A stretch of 64,000 nt of DNA from Corbicula japonica (Eukaryota > Mollusca > Bivalvia > Venerida > Cyrenidae). Both the position numbers and the translations under genes were made by a program. This document shows, in pieces, positions 36,781-49,372 of the stretch. The stretch spans positions 1,054,001 to 1,118,000 of the forward strand of contig JAZAYU010000173.1 in assembly GCA_038501625.1 (NCBI GenBank), given 5' to 3'. The notes beneath the pieces were generated by a model. That model was not told the DNA's origin. It saw only the letters and a list, made by a program, of their open reading frames with translations, and searched no databases. Numbering within the stretch: the stretch's first letter is position 1; every line of letters begins with the position of its first letter.

Positions 36781-37152
36781 ATTGCTTTGGTACATTTTCA
36801 ATTAATGTAAGCTACATTATAATTATTTTACAGTTTTATGGTTCATTTTTATTACACTGTCTCTAGACACTTCGCCATCCATCACTCGCAAGTTCTGTAA
36901 TTTTAATACAAGTTTATTTTTCAGTTTAAGTGAAAGATTTGAGATCAATGATCAATGCATTTCCAATATGCCGGGTCAAATATCACTCAGGGTCGAAATA
37001 CAGACACAAGATTACCGTCTGCATTTGATTAAATGCAAGTCATTTTCTAATTTACGATTATTATGCGTACTTCTAGAGACAGTGTAATAAAAATGAACCA
37101 TAAAACTGCAAAAATAAATAACTTACATTAATTGAAAATTGACCAAAGCAAT
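36781..37152. mobile_element. MITE with ~88-bp TIRs
   Basis: Left 36781-36868 and right 37072-37152 are inverted copies: ATTGCTTTGG, TTTTCAATTAATGTAAG, CAGTTTTATGGTTCATTTTT, ATTACACTGTCTCTAGA. No target duplication could be fixed. Confidence 0.7.
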
Positions 37153-37436
37153 TTTAAACCACAATTTATATTATGGGATAAATAAGTTTATAGTTTCGAC
37201 TCCTGTGCCCAATGTTACAAAACGGAGAATGGAAACCAGTCTCAAACCTCAGTTTTATAATCTTCAGCCCATTTCTCGGAATTTATTCACAAATTCTAGT
37301 TTTTAATCAGTCTGGCCCTCTTTTAACAAGAACATTTTTAAAAGATAAACGGTTGACATGGTTGATGGGCAAGATATGGGCAAGATTTTCCGTTATTATG
37401 ATCAAGTAGAATGTTGATGCAGAGCCTCTGCATGGG

Positions 37437-37580
37437 CTGAAGGTTATAAAACTGAGATTGTAAACCAGTCTAAAATCTTAAGGATCTGATTGGCTGAAAT
37501 GGCGACTGGTCGCCATTTCAGCCAATCAGATGCTTTAGATTTAAGACTTGTTTCCATTCTCAGTTTTATAACCTTAAGCA
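37437..37580. repeat. CCAAT palindromic MITE, full-length hairpin
   Basis: A roughly 144-bp palindrome centred on GGCGACTGGTCGCC. Each arm carries ATTTCAGCCAATCAGA (NF-Y type CCAAT box), then GGTTTCCA/TGGAAACC-like and TTTTATAACCTT segments. A partial copy is at about 37209-37272. Confidence 0.8.
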
Positions 37581-38475
37581 CAGGTCGCTGCAAAACGATT
37601 TTAAGCAGAACTGAATGCAAATTAAACTCTGAAATTAACGGAACTGTGCTATGAAGAAGATACTAGTTTAAGTGCCTATGTCATAGGGTCAAATAAATAT
37701 ATTAAAACCTCAAAGTGAATTTCTTCGTTTGTTTTGATTTTTCCCAAATTATTTATCTTTTGTTATTTTTGGCGTTCCATAACTAACAACCAATCACTGC
37801 ATTTAAAAACATTTCAAATAAGGTAGCCGCTGGTTTTTATGTAAACAGCAAATTATTGTTTCTGGAAAGTTAAATACTTTTTCAGGTAAATTCATTTTTA
37901 TTTCATTGTTTTCTGTCATAGCGATACTAAGTCTTTATAGAATTTAAGTTAATATGTAAACAAATATCACAATAAGTTCTAACGGACAGAATTTTTTAAA
38001 ACTTTGCACAATTAAAGAAAATTCCTTCACAAACAAAATGATATAAAGAAAAATATAGCTTTCCACGCTTGTTTTTGAGTAATCGCTCATTATTAGACCC
38101 CTCTATACGGCCATTTTGAAGGGATTTTGAGAAAACGCACATATATCTTTTAAATGATTGTTACATCTGGAATTCCTAATCAACACCTTATATCTATGCA
38201 TGTTTTTGTTTGGAATTATGTGTATGTATGGTTTTGGATGGAATTATGTGAGAAGAAATTATGTGATTATATTAACCGAAGAAACCCAAGCTATTATAAA
38301 TGTTATTGGCAAACTATTTCTTTGAGTTAAAGTAAAAGTAGTTGAAAGTAGTCTATAACAGAGGTGAATGTAATGAGCCGATAGTGTAAAAGAGTGTCTT
38401 TTTACACCAACCTGTTGTTGATAAAATGGAGGTTCAACATGAGACATACCGCTAAATTATGCCCAATGTTATAGT
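37581..38475. other. Intergenic, nothing recognised
   Basis: No gene or repeat could be supported in this stretch. Confidence 0.35.
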
Positions 38476-39047
38476 CGCCAGACCAGTTGCCATTTCAGCC
38501 AATCAGATGCTGGAGATTTAAGACTGTTTTCCATGCTCATTTTTATAACCTTCAGCCTAAAATGTTGATGCTGAGCATCAAGTCGCCGCAAAAAATGTAT
38601 TTTGAATAGGAAACATAAACTCACATCGCACTTGCAGACAAAAACATGGAATTAATTATAAGATATTTTGTGTCTGTTCGACGGACATCAAATCAATATT
38701 TTTTATTGAAAATTTGCTCAGGTTTAATTAATAAATGTTTGATAACTACTTTTCATGTTTGCGTACCAATAGGACATGATATTAATTTAATCCTGCGATC
38801 AATTCAATAATGGAAGAATGGGATGTGTGTTTTTATTTGGCGTAATAGTTTCCGGACAACCAAGCGTCCCTGTTCTATTAAGTATCAAGTTCATAGAAAT
38901 CGTCGTTGACTGTGTCGGTGCCAGTGTTGTCCGTTTGTTGTAGAAAATTATACCAATGGCAAAAAAGGGCCGAAAGTCATAAATCTGAGCATGGAAACCA
39001 GTCTCAAAGCTTAACCATCTGATTGGCTGAAATGCCGACTAATCTTA
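38476..39047. repeat. Two half copies of the CCAAT palindrome in outward order
   Basis: The right-type half at 38476-38565 (GCCATTTCAGCCAATCAGATGC...TTTTATAACCTTCAGCC) and the left-type half at 38957-39047 (GAGCATGGAAACCAGTCTC...ATCTGATTGGCTGAAATG) are inverted. They lie with their usual inner ends facing outward, as if they were the TIRs of a 570-bp element. Confidence 0.6.
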
Positions 39048-41145
39048 GGCATGCTGTTTGTGTTAGAAAATTATACTCATACAAATGGCGAAACAACCTG
39101 TGTTTGTAGTTAAGGTTCCAACGTTTACAAATTTTTGTAAACGTTTAAACGGACCATGAAAAACGAAACGATGCCGTTTAAACGTTGTTCAAACCAGATA
39201 GCACCGTAACAAGTTTCACTTAACTTTGTAAGTTGTAAATAACAATGCAACTCCATTATAACTTGATCTTATCGGATCGCTAAGCTTTCGGGTGAATCCT
39301 TTGAAATTTCCACCTGGCATTATGCTACACTCAGCGACATGATCACGACATCCAGGGATTTCAGCTGATGCAGATTCTCGCATTTTATGCAAGCTTTGAT
39401 TTGTTTTCCACAACTTGTTCTGAGCCTGCAGTCATGCACGTGAATGTTTAAAAGAGGTCAACTTTTGCAAGGCTAAAGAAAACTGTTGTGTATATTCCAT
39501 TTTAAAAATGAAGTAAACCCTTATTTAACCACTAAAAATAAATTAAAATAAAGTTTAAGCAAGTTTAATAGTAGTAAAGTTCACTAAATACAAGATATGA
39601 CCTGTGACGATCTGATAATGACCCCAAGAACATTCAACAGGGATGAGATGACTCCTGGTTTTCAGAAGCTATTGAAATTCATTTAATAAAATTAATATTT
39701 TCTAAGTGAATTGTTGCCGATTTTCAGCAAATATTTTGCCGCCTTTACAATCACGTGACCGTTCGTATAAACGGTTCGAGATTTCGTAAACGTGTACGAC
39801 CCGAAAACGAAACGTTACCGTTTACACGTGTAAACGGTGGAGCCTTATTTGTAGTAGAATATTATACCGGTGGCGTAACGAATTGCTGTTTGTGGTAGAA
39901 ACCCGAAAATTATAACATAAACGACTCGCTGTTTGTGGTAGAAAATTTTACCAGTGGCGAAACGACTCGCTGTTTGTGGTAGAAAATTATACCAGTGGAA
40001 AAACGACTCGCTGTTTATGTTATAAAATTTTACCAGAGGCGAAACGACCCGCTATTTGTGGTAGAACCATTGGCGAAACGACTCGCTGTTTGTGGTAGAA
40101 AATCTTACCAGTGGCGAAACGACTGGCTGTTTGTGGTAGAAAATTTTACCAGTTGCGAAACGACCGTTTGTGGTAGAAAATTATACCATTGGCGAAACGA
40201 CTCGCTGTTTGTGGTAGAAAATATATTTGTGGCGAAACGACTCGCTGTTTGTGGTAGAAAAAATTACCATTGGCGAAACGACTCGCTGTTTGTGGTAGAA
40301 AATCTTACCAGTGGCGAAACGACTCGCTTTTCGTGGTAGAAAAGTATATCAGTGGCGAAACGACTCGCTGTTTGTGGTAGAAAATTATACCAGTTGCGAA
40401 ACGACTCGCTGTGGCGAAACGACTCGCTGTTTGTGGTAGAAAATTATACCAGTGGAAAAACGACTCGCTGTTTGTGTTATAAAATTTTACCAGTGGCGAA
40501 ACGACCCGCTGTTTGTGGTAGAAACTTATACCATTGGCGAAACGACTCGCTGTTTGTGGTAGAAAATTATACCAGTGGCGAAACGACTCGCTGTTTGTGG
40601 TAGAAAATTTTACCAGTGGCGAAACGACTTTTTGTGGTAGAAAATTATACCAGTGGCGAAACGACTGGCTGTTTGTGGTAGAAAATTTATACCAGTGACG
40701 AAACGACTCGTTGTTTGTGGTAGAAAATTTTACCAGTAGCGAAAAGACTCGCTGTTTGTGGTAGAAAATATTACCAGTGGCGAAACGACTCGCTTTTCAT
40801 GGTAGAAAATTATACCAGTGGCGAAACGGCTCGCTGTTTGTGGTAAAAAATTATAACAGTGGCGAAACGACTCGCTGTTTGTGGTAGAAAATTATACCAG
40901 TGGCGAAACGACTAGCTGTTTGTTGTAGAAAATTATAACAGTGGTGAAACGACTCGTTGTTTGTGGTATAAAATTATACCAGTGGCGAAACGACTCGCTG
41001 TTTGTGTTAGAAAATTATACCAGTGGCGAAACGACTCGCTGTTTGTGGTAGAAAATTATACCAGTGGCGAAACGACTCACGGTTTGTGGTATAAATTATA
41101 ACAGTGTCGAAACGACTCGCTGTTTGTGGTAGAAAATTATACCAG
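38932..41145 (+). repeat. 41-bp minisatellite array, interrupted twice
   Basis: The unit contains CGAAACGACTCGCTGTTTGT, then GGTAGAAAATTATACCAGTGG. About 31 units lie in 39848-41145, with earlier diverged units at 38932-38956 and 39051-39110. The array is interrupted by a CCAAT half-palindrome and by the MITE at 39111-39847. Because 41 is not a multiple of three, the open frames here (39995-40339, 40352-40603) cycle through three reading frames and are not genes. Confidence 0.88.
39111..39847. mobile_element. hAT-type MITE, 8-bp TSD TTTGTAGT
   Basis: Ends TAAGGTTCCAACGTTTAC and inverted TAAGGCTCCACCGTTTAC; TTTGTAGT at 39103-39110 and 39848-39855. The flanking minisatellite unit is rejoined when it is removed. 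Subterminal GTTTACACGTGTAAACGG is itself palindromic. Confidence 0.85.
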
Positions 41146-41261
41146 CATTTTTCTTAAAACAGCGTACTGATTTAAACCAGCCACACAGAATAAACAACGG
41201 AACGAATACTTTGTTCATGCAGTTGTACAGGACAAAAACAACTAAATACTGCACGAAAATC

Positions 41262-42242
41262 AAAACAAGAGGGTCCATAGGACCCTGGGTCGCTCACCTG
41301 TCAACAACTGCTCAATGGTTGCAAGAGTTGTGTGCAAGTTTGGTAAAATCAAATAAAAAAATAATGCTGCTAAAGTTTACAATATAACAATATGTAATTA
41401 AACTAGTGACCCCCCGGGTCAGGGCCATTTTTGACCCCAGGAGAATAATTTGAAAACAAGTTTTGTAGAGGTCCACTACATAATGACACATACCAATACC
41501 AAGGTTCTAGGCCATGTGGTTTTAGAGAACAAGATTTTTTAAGCTTTCCCTATAAAAGTCAATGTAAAACAATTGAGCCCTGGGGCGGGTCCATTTTTGA
41601 CCCCAGGGGGATACTTTGAACAATTTTAGTAGAGGACCACTGCATAATACTCTATACCAAATATAGACCACTACCTAGATTTTTAAAGATTTACTATATA
41701 ACACTATGTAATAAAACTAGAGACCCCCGGGGCGGAGCCATTTTTGACCCCAGGAGAATAATTTGAACAACTTTTGTAGAGGACCACTACATAATGACAC
41801 ATACCAAATACCATGGTTTTAGGCCTTGTGGTTTTAGAGAAGAATATTTCTTTTAGTTTTCCCTATATAAGTCTATGTAAAACAAGTGACCCCTGATGCG
41901 GAGCCATTTTTGACCCCAGGGGGATAGGTTGAACAAATTTGGTAGAGGACCACTAGATGATGCTGTATTTCAAATATTAAGGCTCTAGGCCTTGTGGTTT
42001 TAAAGAAGAAGATTTTAAAAGTTTTTCCTTTCCGTTGCCATGGCAACCAGAGTTCTGCATGGAATTCAGTTCTTTGAACAATTTTCAAAGGGGACCACCC
42101 AAGAAACATTCCTGGGAAGTTTGGATGAAATTGGCTTAGCGGTACATGAGAATATGTCGTTTAAATTAAAAGTTTACTGACGGACGCCGGACAAATTGCT
42201 ATCGCAAAAGCTCACCTTGTCACTATGTGACAGGTGAGCTAA
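41262..42242 (+). mobile_element. Compact complete Helentron-like element
   Basis: The head is AACAAGAGGGTCCATAGGAC with hairpin GGGTCC.ATAGGACCC, then GCTCACCTGTC. The body has four repeats with GACCCC.GG and TTTTGACCCCAGG. The tail has TTGCCATGGCAACCAGAG, GACGGACGCCGGAC and the hairpin GCTCACCTTGTCAC.ATGTGACAGGTGAGC followed by TAA. This is the cleanest example of the layout that is compounded at 4445-10957. Confidence 0.75.
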
Positions 42243-42493
42243 AAAATGCTTCGCCTCACATTGAATTTCGCACATTTTAGAGGCAGAATGATCGTCATAA
42301 CTCATCGATGGTTGGGAATATTGGTTACTAAAATCATATCCTAACATTAGTGTATATAAAAATGTATATTGTGTTGATTTTCAATAATAATTACGAGCGT
42401 GAGAATAACGTTTATGTAGTTTCAAAAACAAAACAATTGAAGGGAAATACATGTTAACAAATGTGTTAAGAATTGTTATTATAATTACATGTA

Positions 42494-42723
42494 TACTGAA
42501 AGGATAAAGAAACGCAGGGTAACATTTGTTCCGATATATTAAGAACGCGTTCTCCAAATAAAGTGAAACTTTGTGTATTGAGTTATTAGGTCATGATACA
42601 CCTTAACATGTGTCGAAAGTGAATAAAACTTGTCTCCACTGCCTCAGTGTAAACCGTCGTGGAGCATGAGCTTTCGAACCTGCCTATCCAATTGTTACCC
42701 TGCGTTTCTTTATCCTTTCAGTA
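42494..42723. mobile_element. 230-bp MITE, TA TSD
   Basis: Inverted TACTGAAAGGATAAAGAAAC then GCAGGGTAACA on both ends, flanked by TA at 42492-42493 and 42724-42725. The TIR is about 31 bp. No coding capacity. Confidence 0.8.
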
Positions 42724-43368
42724 TATATATACGCTTATATATTAACTTATAAAATAAAACAAAAAGATTTGTATTTGATGATAAATAAAAATTTCGAGTA
42801 GCAGATTAGTAATCCAATAATCAAGTAATAGTTACGGTCTTTTCATAAACCAGTAAGAGTAATGACAGTTGAAATAGAATTTAAGCGGTTGACGTACTGA
42901 CAGAAATTAAGGGAGGGCTATGTGCCATGTTTTAAAATAGTTGCGGACAATTTTTCGCCTGGTAAGTTTTTTTGCACTTCATAATGTATATTTAAAAATA
43001 ATTTCACAAATAGTATTTCTGCCAATGGGTAAATAATACATAAACGAACAAAAAGAACTCCATTTTCTGTCATTAAGCTATTTTTAAAAGCGAAAAGAAA
43101 AGAAACTTAATTTATCTTTTGAAAAAATGTGTAGCTTTGATCTGAAAACAGTCATCGGTTATAAGTATTGATTGGTATAAATTGAGACATTGGAAACACT
43201 TTGCTGAAAGGTAGAAACTAAATTGCCACAACTTTTGAGCATTTTAGTCGTCAGTTCGCGGTCGTTCCAACCCAAGGCATGCCGCGTTTTATCAACAAAT
43301 ACATATTTTGGTTACACGGCAAAGCGACCGGCGTGGTCTGCAGGAGTTTTATTATTCCAGCAGTCTCA
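42724..43368. other. Intergenic, nothing recognised
   Basis: No gene or structured repeat was recognised between the TA MITE and the GGACAC palindrome. Confidence 0.35.
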
Positions 43369-43705
43369 GGCCGGTATACCATACTTCCGTGATGCGTGAT
43401 CCGTGTCCGTGATTTTTTACTCACCAAAGATATCGTGGGGTATATTCCATACCTCCGTGTCCGTTCCGCGTCCGTGTCCGTGTCCGCGACGTGGAACGGA
43501 CACGGAGGTATGAACGATATCTTTGGTGAGTGAAAAATCGCGGACACGGACACGGAACTATGGAATACCGGCCTCAGGTCGCGGACATGAACACGGACGC
43601 GGATCGGACACGGAGGTATGGAATATACCTAACGATATCTTTGGTGAGTGAAAAATCACGGACACGTACGCGGACACGGACACGGATCAGGCATCACGGA
43701 ACTGA
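43369..43705. repeat. GGACAC-rich palindrome plus partial second copy
   Basis: 43369-43572 is an imperfect palindrome from GGCCGGTAT to ATACCGGCC. It contains GATATCTTTGGTGAGTGAAA and its inverse, and CCGTGTCCGTGTCCG hexamer runs around the centre. 43573-43705 repeats the right arm. The GC content contrasts with the AT-rich surroundings. Confidence 0.75.
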
Positions 43706-43966
43706 TGCAGTCAACGGAGAGTTTTCTGTCAAATAGGTTGGACATACATAGAGTCGAAAAGTTAAGCGGTTCTGTTATGGCATGCGTTAGCACAATAATT
43801 ACTTAAACTATAGGTTTAACTGTTAAACCCATAGTTTAACAGACTTAAACCTAGGGTTTAAGAGTCTTAATCCTATAGTTTCAACTTTTCGGAATTAAAA
43901 CTATAGTTTAAGACCTTAAACTATATGTTTAACAGTTAAACCCTATGGGTTTAAGCGCCGTTTGCA

Positions 43967-45995
43967 CATTAATTACTTAAACTATATGTTTAACACTTAA
44001 ACCCTAGGTTTAACAGCGGACCAATAGAAACTATAGTATTAAGCCGTTCAACCAATGAAATCGCTCTTGGTATTTCACACGTGATTAGCGTTGTTGATAA
44101 TGAAAATATGTCGTCTGCTTCTGATTAAACACTAGGTAAACGCGTACGGCCATTTGTAAAATAATAATTATTTAAGTAATAATAGCCTTAAACGGCGTAG
44201 TGAATAAGACAGAATTATTTTTATATAAATTGACCTGAATATAATTATTTTATTTATGGACTAAAACTGGATCTGTAGTTTTGGATTTAGGACAGTATTT
44301 CATAGAAAGTTAAAGGAAAGCTAAGATACCCTACCTATCCGAGAATATGGACAGTTTTGCAGTTTTCTCATTCGTATTCACAAGCAGAAGGAAAGCTTAC
44401 ACGCATTTTATCCGTTTTTGTTGTTGTTTTATTGTTGTTGTTGTTGTTGTTGTTTGGTTGGAGACTATGGGACCTACCACCATGAGCAAATAACCATGTA
44501 GTAAGCCCCGAATTGGCAGATTTCATCTGGTTGGGCAGTACTGGCTCTGCAAGTTTGTCGCGTCATAAAATATAATATTGACGGATAGATTAAATACACA
44601 AAATGATTTGACATGAATAAAAATCATAATTATGCACTGCCGACCTCCGATCAAATAATTTTTATCAAGGTTAGCATTCTCAAATATATTTACTGTATAC
44701 GTCGTGCAAACAGCATCGTCATTTACAATAACGAAATAAAACAACGTTGATGTAATATTAGCCTGTTCAACAAACATCAGGGATCGACATAAAACGCATA
44801 GTGACCAAAACACAGGAAGTATACGTGTTAATTTTCTTGCAACATAAAAAATGGATCCATAATCGCGAAATTGTTAAATCCCATTGATTGAAGTTTCATT
44901 TTACGTATTTTTGTCTTAAAACTAAATAATTAAGAAATTTAAATACTTTAACCCGTAGATAGAAGTCTTAAAGTATGGCTTTTAGTGCCGTTTGCACATT
45001 AATTACTTAAACTATATGTTTAACACTTAAACCCTAGGTTTAACAGCGAACCAATAGAAACTATAGTATTAAGCCTTTTAACCAATGAAGTCGCACATGA
45101 TGTTTCACACGTGATTAGCGTTGTCGATAAGGTAAATTGTCGTCTGCTTATGGTTAAATACTGGAGGTAAACGGCCATTTGCAAAATAATGATTATAATT
45201 ATGGTGTTGTTGTTAAGACAGAATTATTTTCATTTATAAATTAACATGTACATACTTGATTTCTTTAGGCAATAAAATTGGAACTGTAGTATTTGATTTT
45301 TGACAGGATTTCTTAGAAAGATACAGGAAAGCTAAGACACTTCGTATCCGAATATGGACAGTTTTGCAGTTTTTTTATTCGTATTCAAAGCAGAAGGAAA
45401 GGTTATGCGCATTTTATCTTTTTGTTTTGTTTTTTTTTTTGGTCGGAGACATTAGGACTCACCATGTGCAAATAACCATGTAGTAAGCCTCGAAGATTTC
45501 TTCTGGTTGGGGCAGTACTGGCTCAGTAAGTTTGTCGCGGCATAAAAATATAATATAGATGGATAGACTGGATTCACAAAATGATTTGACGTGATTATAT
45601 TTCACTTCTTTGGACCTGAAAAAAAATCATACATATGCACTGCCGACGTCCGATCAAATAAATTTTACCAAGATAAAAATTATCTTTGATATTTTAACAC
45701 ATCGTGCAAACGTCGTCATTTACAATGAAGAAATTTAATAATATCCTGTTCAACAAACATCAGAGATCGGCAAAAACGCGCAGTGTCCAAAACACAAGTG
45801 TATATGTGTTGATCATACTGCAAAAACTACCTCACCGGGTTATCCGATCAACGAATTTTTCGCTTTATAGAACAAAGAAGGCAGTAACATTCATGTGCAT
45901 AACTTTTCTCCTGCTCATCTCAATTCTTAGGTGCAAACAGTTTCATAAAATTTAATCTTTGCTTTATATTTATATATTTATTTCATATAAAATTT
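43967..45995 (+). repeat. ~1.03-kb direct tandem duplication inside the TTAAAC element
   Basis: GCACATTAATTACTTAAACT begins copies at about 43967 and 44995. The two copies share CACACGTGATTAGCGTTGT, AATAACCATGTAGTAAGCC and CACAAAATGATTTGAC in the same order, with scattered changes and indels. The end of the second copy is approximate. Confidence 0.75.
44418..44453 (+). repeat. (TTG)n microsatellite
   Basis: Run of TTG/GTT triplets. Confidence 0.9.
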
Positions 45996-46892
45996 CAAAT
46001 ATTGCGATAGTTTGTTTTAGGCTATAGTTAACCATCTCAGCCTCCAATATATTCTTTTGAAAATCTTTCAAAATCGGCGATCTGTCCGTTTTTAGTGAAT
46101 TATTTATACTATTTCTATTGAAATAAAAGCTTAGCTGCAAACGGATAAAAAAAACAAGACAAATTTATCGTTCAACTGATATATGTTTTTCTTTGTAAAA
46201 CTTATGATGCGATAGTCTGTTTTGTGGGTGAAGTTAGATTTTTTTTTAATTTGAAAAAAGGACCCGATACATATTGCGTTGAATCGAAAATCGTTCCCGG
46301 GTTAACCTTATTTCGCGGAGATTTAATGGAGACAGTTTTACAATGTGCCATTTCAGCATTTAAATAAAACTATTTAACCCCAACTGTAAAATGAAAAAAA
46401 GCCAAATCGTAAAAAAACATATGTATAATTTTAGTGGGTTATAGAGATTTGACCTAATGAATGCTTTGTGTTTTATGTTCCATATTATTATTTGTTGTTG
46501 TTTGTTTTGTTAAATGTTTTGCTGGTGAAAGTCAAGGGGTGTATTTGATAAATATCGAAAATTTAAAATTATTATTGTTGCTGTTGTAATATTCATAAAT
46601 ATAGAATTTATATTTTAAGGCACCGAAGCTTAAACGTGTCCAACCAGAAACGAAACAAATTTTGATTTGATTTAAAGTCGTCTCTATGCATTTATCTTTC
46701 GGAGGTTGCGTTTTTTGTCCTTAAAAAGTTTAAGATTTCACACCTGATTGAAGTAAAGGCTTACGGAGAATATCTCTCAGGTGTTTTTTGATATCACTGA
46801 AAGATTCGAATCCACATTTTTACATGTGTCCACAGTTGCCCACCTGTCATCTGGTAGCTAACACAAATTCGGATTATGGATTCTTCTCAGCG

Positions 46893-46934
<42 letters not shown>

Positions 46935-46935
46935 A
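46893..46935 (+). repeat. (AAC)n microsatellite
   Basis: About 14 AAC triplets, 38 bp before the mariner left end. Confidence 0.93.
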
Positions 46936-47661
46936 TTGTCTTAAGATTAAGCTAAATAATCTAAACAAATGTACGAGGGTTGATCAATAAATTCGTGGAC
47001 ACTATCAATAACTTAATAATGAAACGAGGTATTGTAAAGATTTTCCGCTATTTAGTAGAAGAATTGAATACAATTACGAATATATTGTGATTTTTAAAAA
47101 AACTTTTCTCATTTATTGATTAAACGTATCGCCATAGCAACCCTTTGCCGTAAGAACGCCGCAGCTTAAAAAAGTAATATTTATCATTGTAAATTTTGTC
47201 ATTATTTTGGCGCGCTTCTTTATAATACGAACATGACGTCAACGTTTATTCATAACGTTTATAGAGCAAACAAAAAAACAAGCGTCGCTTCCGTTTATCT
47301 TGTTTGTTAGAGATGTCAACGGAGACAGGGGTGTGTACGCCAGAGAGGAGCGCGACGTTGTTGGAGCAGAGGGCAGTAGTTCTGTGTAAATCTTGGTATG
47401 ACGCCACAGCAGACTAAAGAAAGCATGGAAATTGCATCTGGAACAAAAAATGAGTCTCGTTCTTTAGTTTACACGTGGCACAAACGCTTCCGTGAGGGTA
47501 GAGAAGAACTTCAAGATGATAAAAGATGCGGCAGACCATCAGAAGTTTGTTGCGATGCGAACGTTATGCGAGTGAAGTCGGCCGTCAATGAGGATAGGAG
47601 GAGAACAATTAGAGAAATGAGCGATATGCTATGCCTAAGTTATGGATCCGTTCAGAAGATA

Positions 47662-48853
47662 CAGTTCGTCAACCAGTTCCGGTTAATTCATATATTCGTT
47701 GTAAAAATATACTAAAAGCATTAATCAGAACTTTGTTTGTTGTTTGATTATAAGCAAAATATCTTACCTAAAAGATGCTGAATTTATTTTAGTCTCCGCA
47801 TTTATTTACTTTTACATATGTAACATTTATTTAAAGACTAGTTTAAACCAGTTCCGGTTAATTCAATCTAATCCTTTTTTTTTAAGTTAAAACGTTGACA
47901 TGTTTTAGAGTGAATTTTGACTGTCTAATTTGATAGCTGTAAACTAGCTTTGACAGAACAAATTCGTTTTTACACGTTTTCGGTCTAAAGGGTGCAAAGT
48001 AATTCTTAAAGTAATGTGAAATAAATATAATAACACACCAAGTCTTATGATATAATTTATTTCTATTTATTAAAATATTAACAAAAGCAATTAAGAACTA
48101 ATGACATCACAGGTATTGCACCACGACGTTTATCTGATTAACCTTACAGCAATAATTTCATGAGACAGAAATGTTATAATCACGTGGTGGCACAACACTG
48201 CCCCCTCTTCGTGTGGAGTTAGCCATCGTGGGTAGCTAGGTACTGGTGACCCATAAACTTCTGTTAACACTATGACATCATTAGGATATCTTAGATGTAG
48301 GGTGCAAAAGACCTTGAGACATGTCCAATAGTAAACTAGCTTTAAGTGTCTCTTTTCCTTGGTAGCCGTTCCCAGTTTATCCTTTAAAATTCAAATCCAA
48401 AACTGGAATTCACACTACTTACTAATTCTGAATCACTGATCCGGAACTGGTTCAAACGCATGCTTCTCAAAAACCGTCACAAAAACAGAATGAAAATATT
48501 TATGAATACGATCTTGCTTCTGATGATAGAGCATTGATATAACACACTATTGCAAATCACCTTTTTTCGTTGTCGGGCCAATCAAGTTTGTTTCTTGCGG
48601 TGGATGCCACGCTTAACATCATCCGCGTTAAAAACGTTGGACGCGAGCGTCTGCAATAGTCTTTGTTGATGCAGCTCTTGACCGAAAGTAAACAATAAAT
48701 CAAATGTTTAAGTTTGTAAATGTTCAGTTGAAATGCTTTTTATTGCGACTAAACGAGTATTTTCTCTCGTTGTTTCTAAATATTTCTAAAATCTGGTATG
48801 ACATATTAAAGTTAACCGGAACTGGTTCATAACCGGAACTGGTTGACAAACTG
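47662..48853. mobile_element. Tc1-type MITE nested in the transposase gene
   Basis: Ends CAGTTCGTCAACCAGTTCC and inverted CAGTTTGTCAACCAGTTCC, both continuing to GGTTA; TA at 47660-47661 and 48854-48855. The core word AACCAGTTCCGG recurs inside at about 47848 (direct) and inverted at about 48441, 48813 and 48831, so the ends are multi-copy. No transposase. Confidence 0.9.
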
Positions 48854-49218
48854 TATTGACTGTAGACCTAGCTATGAGACGATTGTGTGCGAGATGGGTG
48901 CCGCGTTTATTAACGGAGGAAGAGATGACGACAAGAGTTGCTCAAAGTGAGAGGTTTCTGAAACGGTACAGACGGCAAGGACAGCAATTCCTTGATAGAA
49001 TTATAACAACTGACGAGACTTGGCTGTATTATTACGATCCAGAAACGAAGCAACAGAGTAGCCAGTGGAAGAACACAGATTCCCCGCCGCCGAAGAAAGC
49101 TCGAGCCAGCCGATCGTTGGGCAAACACATGTTTATTGTGTTTTTTGACAGTCAAGGTCTTCTTCTGTGCCATGCAGTACCTTTAGGAGCGACCGTCAAT
49201 GCAGATTATTACTCAAAG

Positions 49219-49372
49219 GTAAGAAGAAAAAATATATTTTTTTAAAGAAAAAATTAGGTTGTAATATAAATAATAATTATAAATAATACAAATGTAACAA
49301 TAATTTAGATTGTGAAAAGGTATAGCAAATCACGCAACATTTGTGTAAACGATTGGTGTTTTGCCATTTCAG
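49219..49372 (+). other. Apparent spliceosomal intron in the mariner transposase
   Basis: A 154-nt AT-rich gap begins GTAAGA after ...TACTCAAAG and ends CATTTCAG before GTTATCCGC. Joining gives YYSK then VIRRN in phase 0, as expected for a continuous transposase. Confidence 0.7.

Noticed and set aside
39995..40603. Open frames with repeated RLAVCGRK and WRNDSLFVVEN
   Set aside because: A 41-bp minisatellite read through three frames, not a protein family.
38932..41145. CRISPR-like array
   Set aside because: Units are contiguous with no unique spacers, and the genome is animal.
48910..49173. Minus-strand frame in the mariner
   Set aside because: Antisense shadow of the transposase coding sequence.
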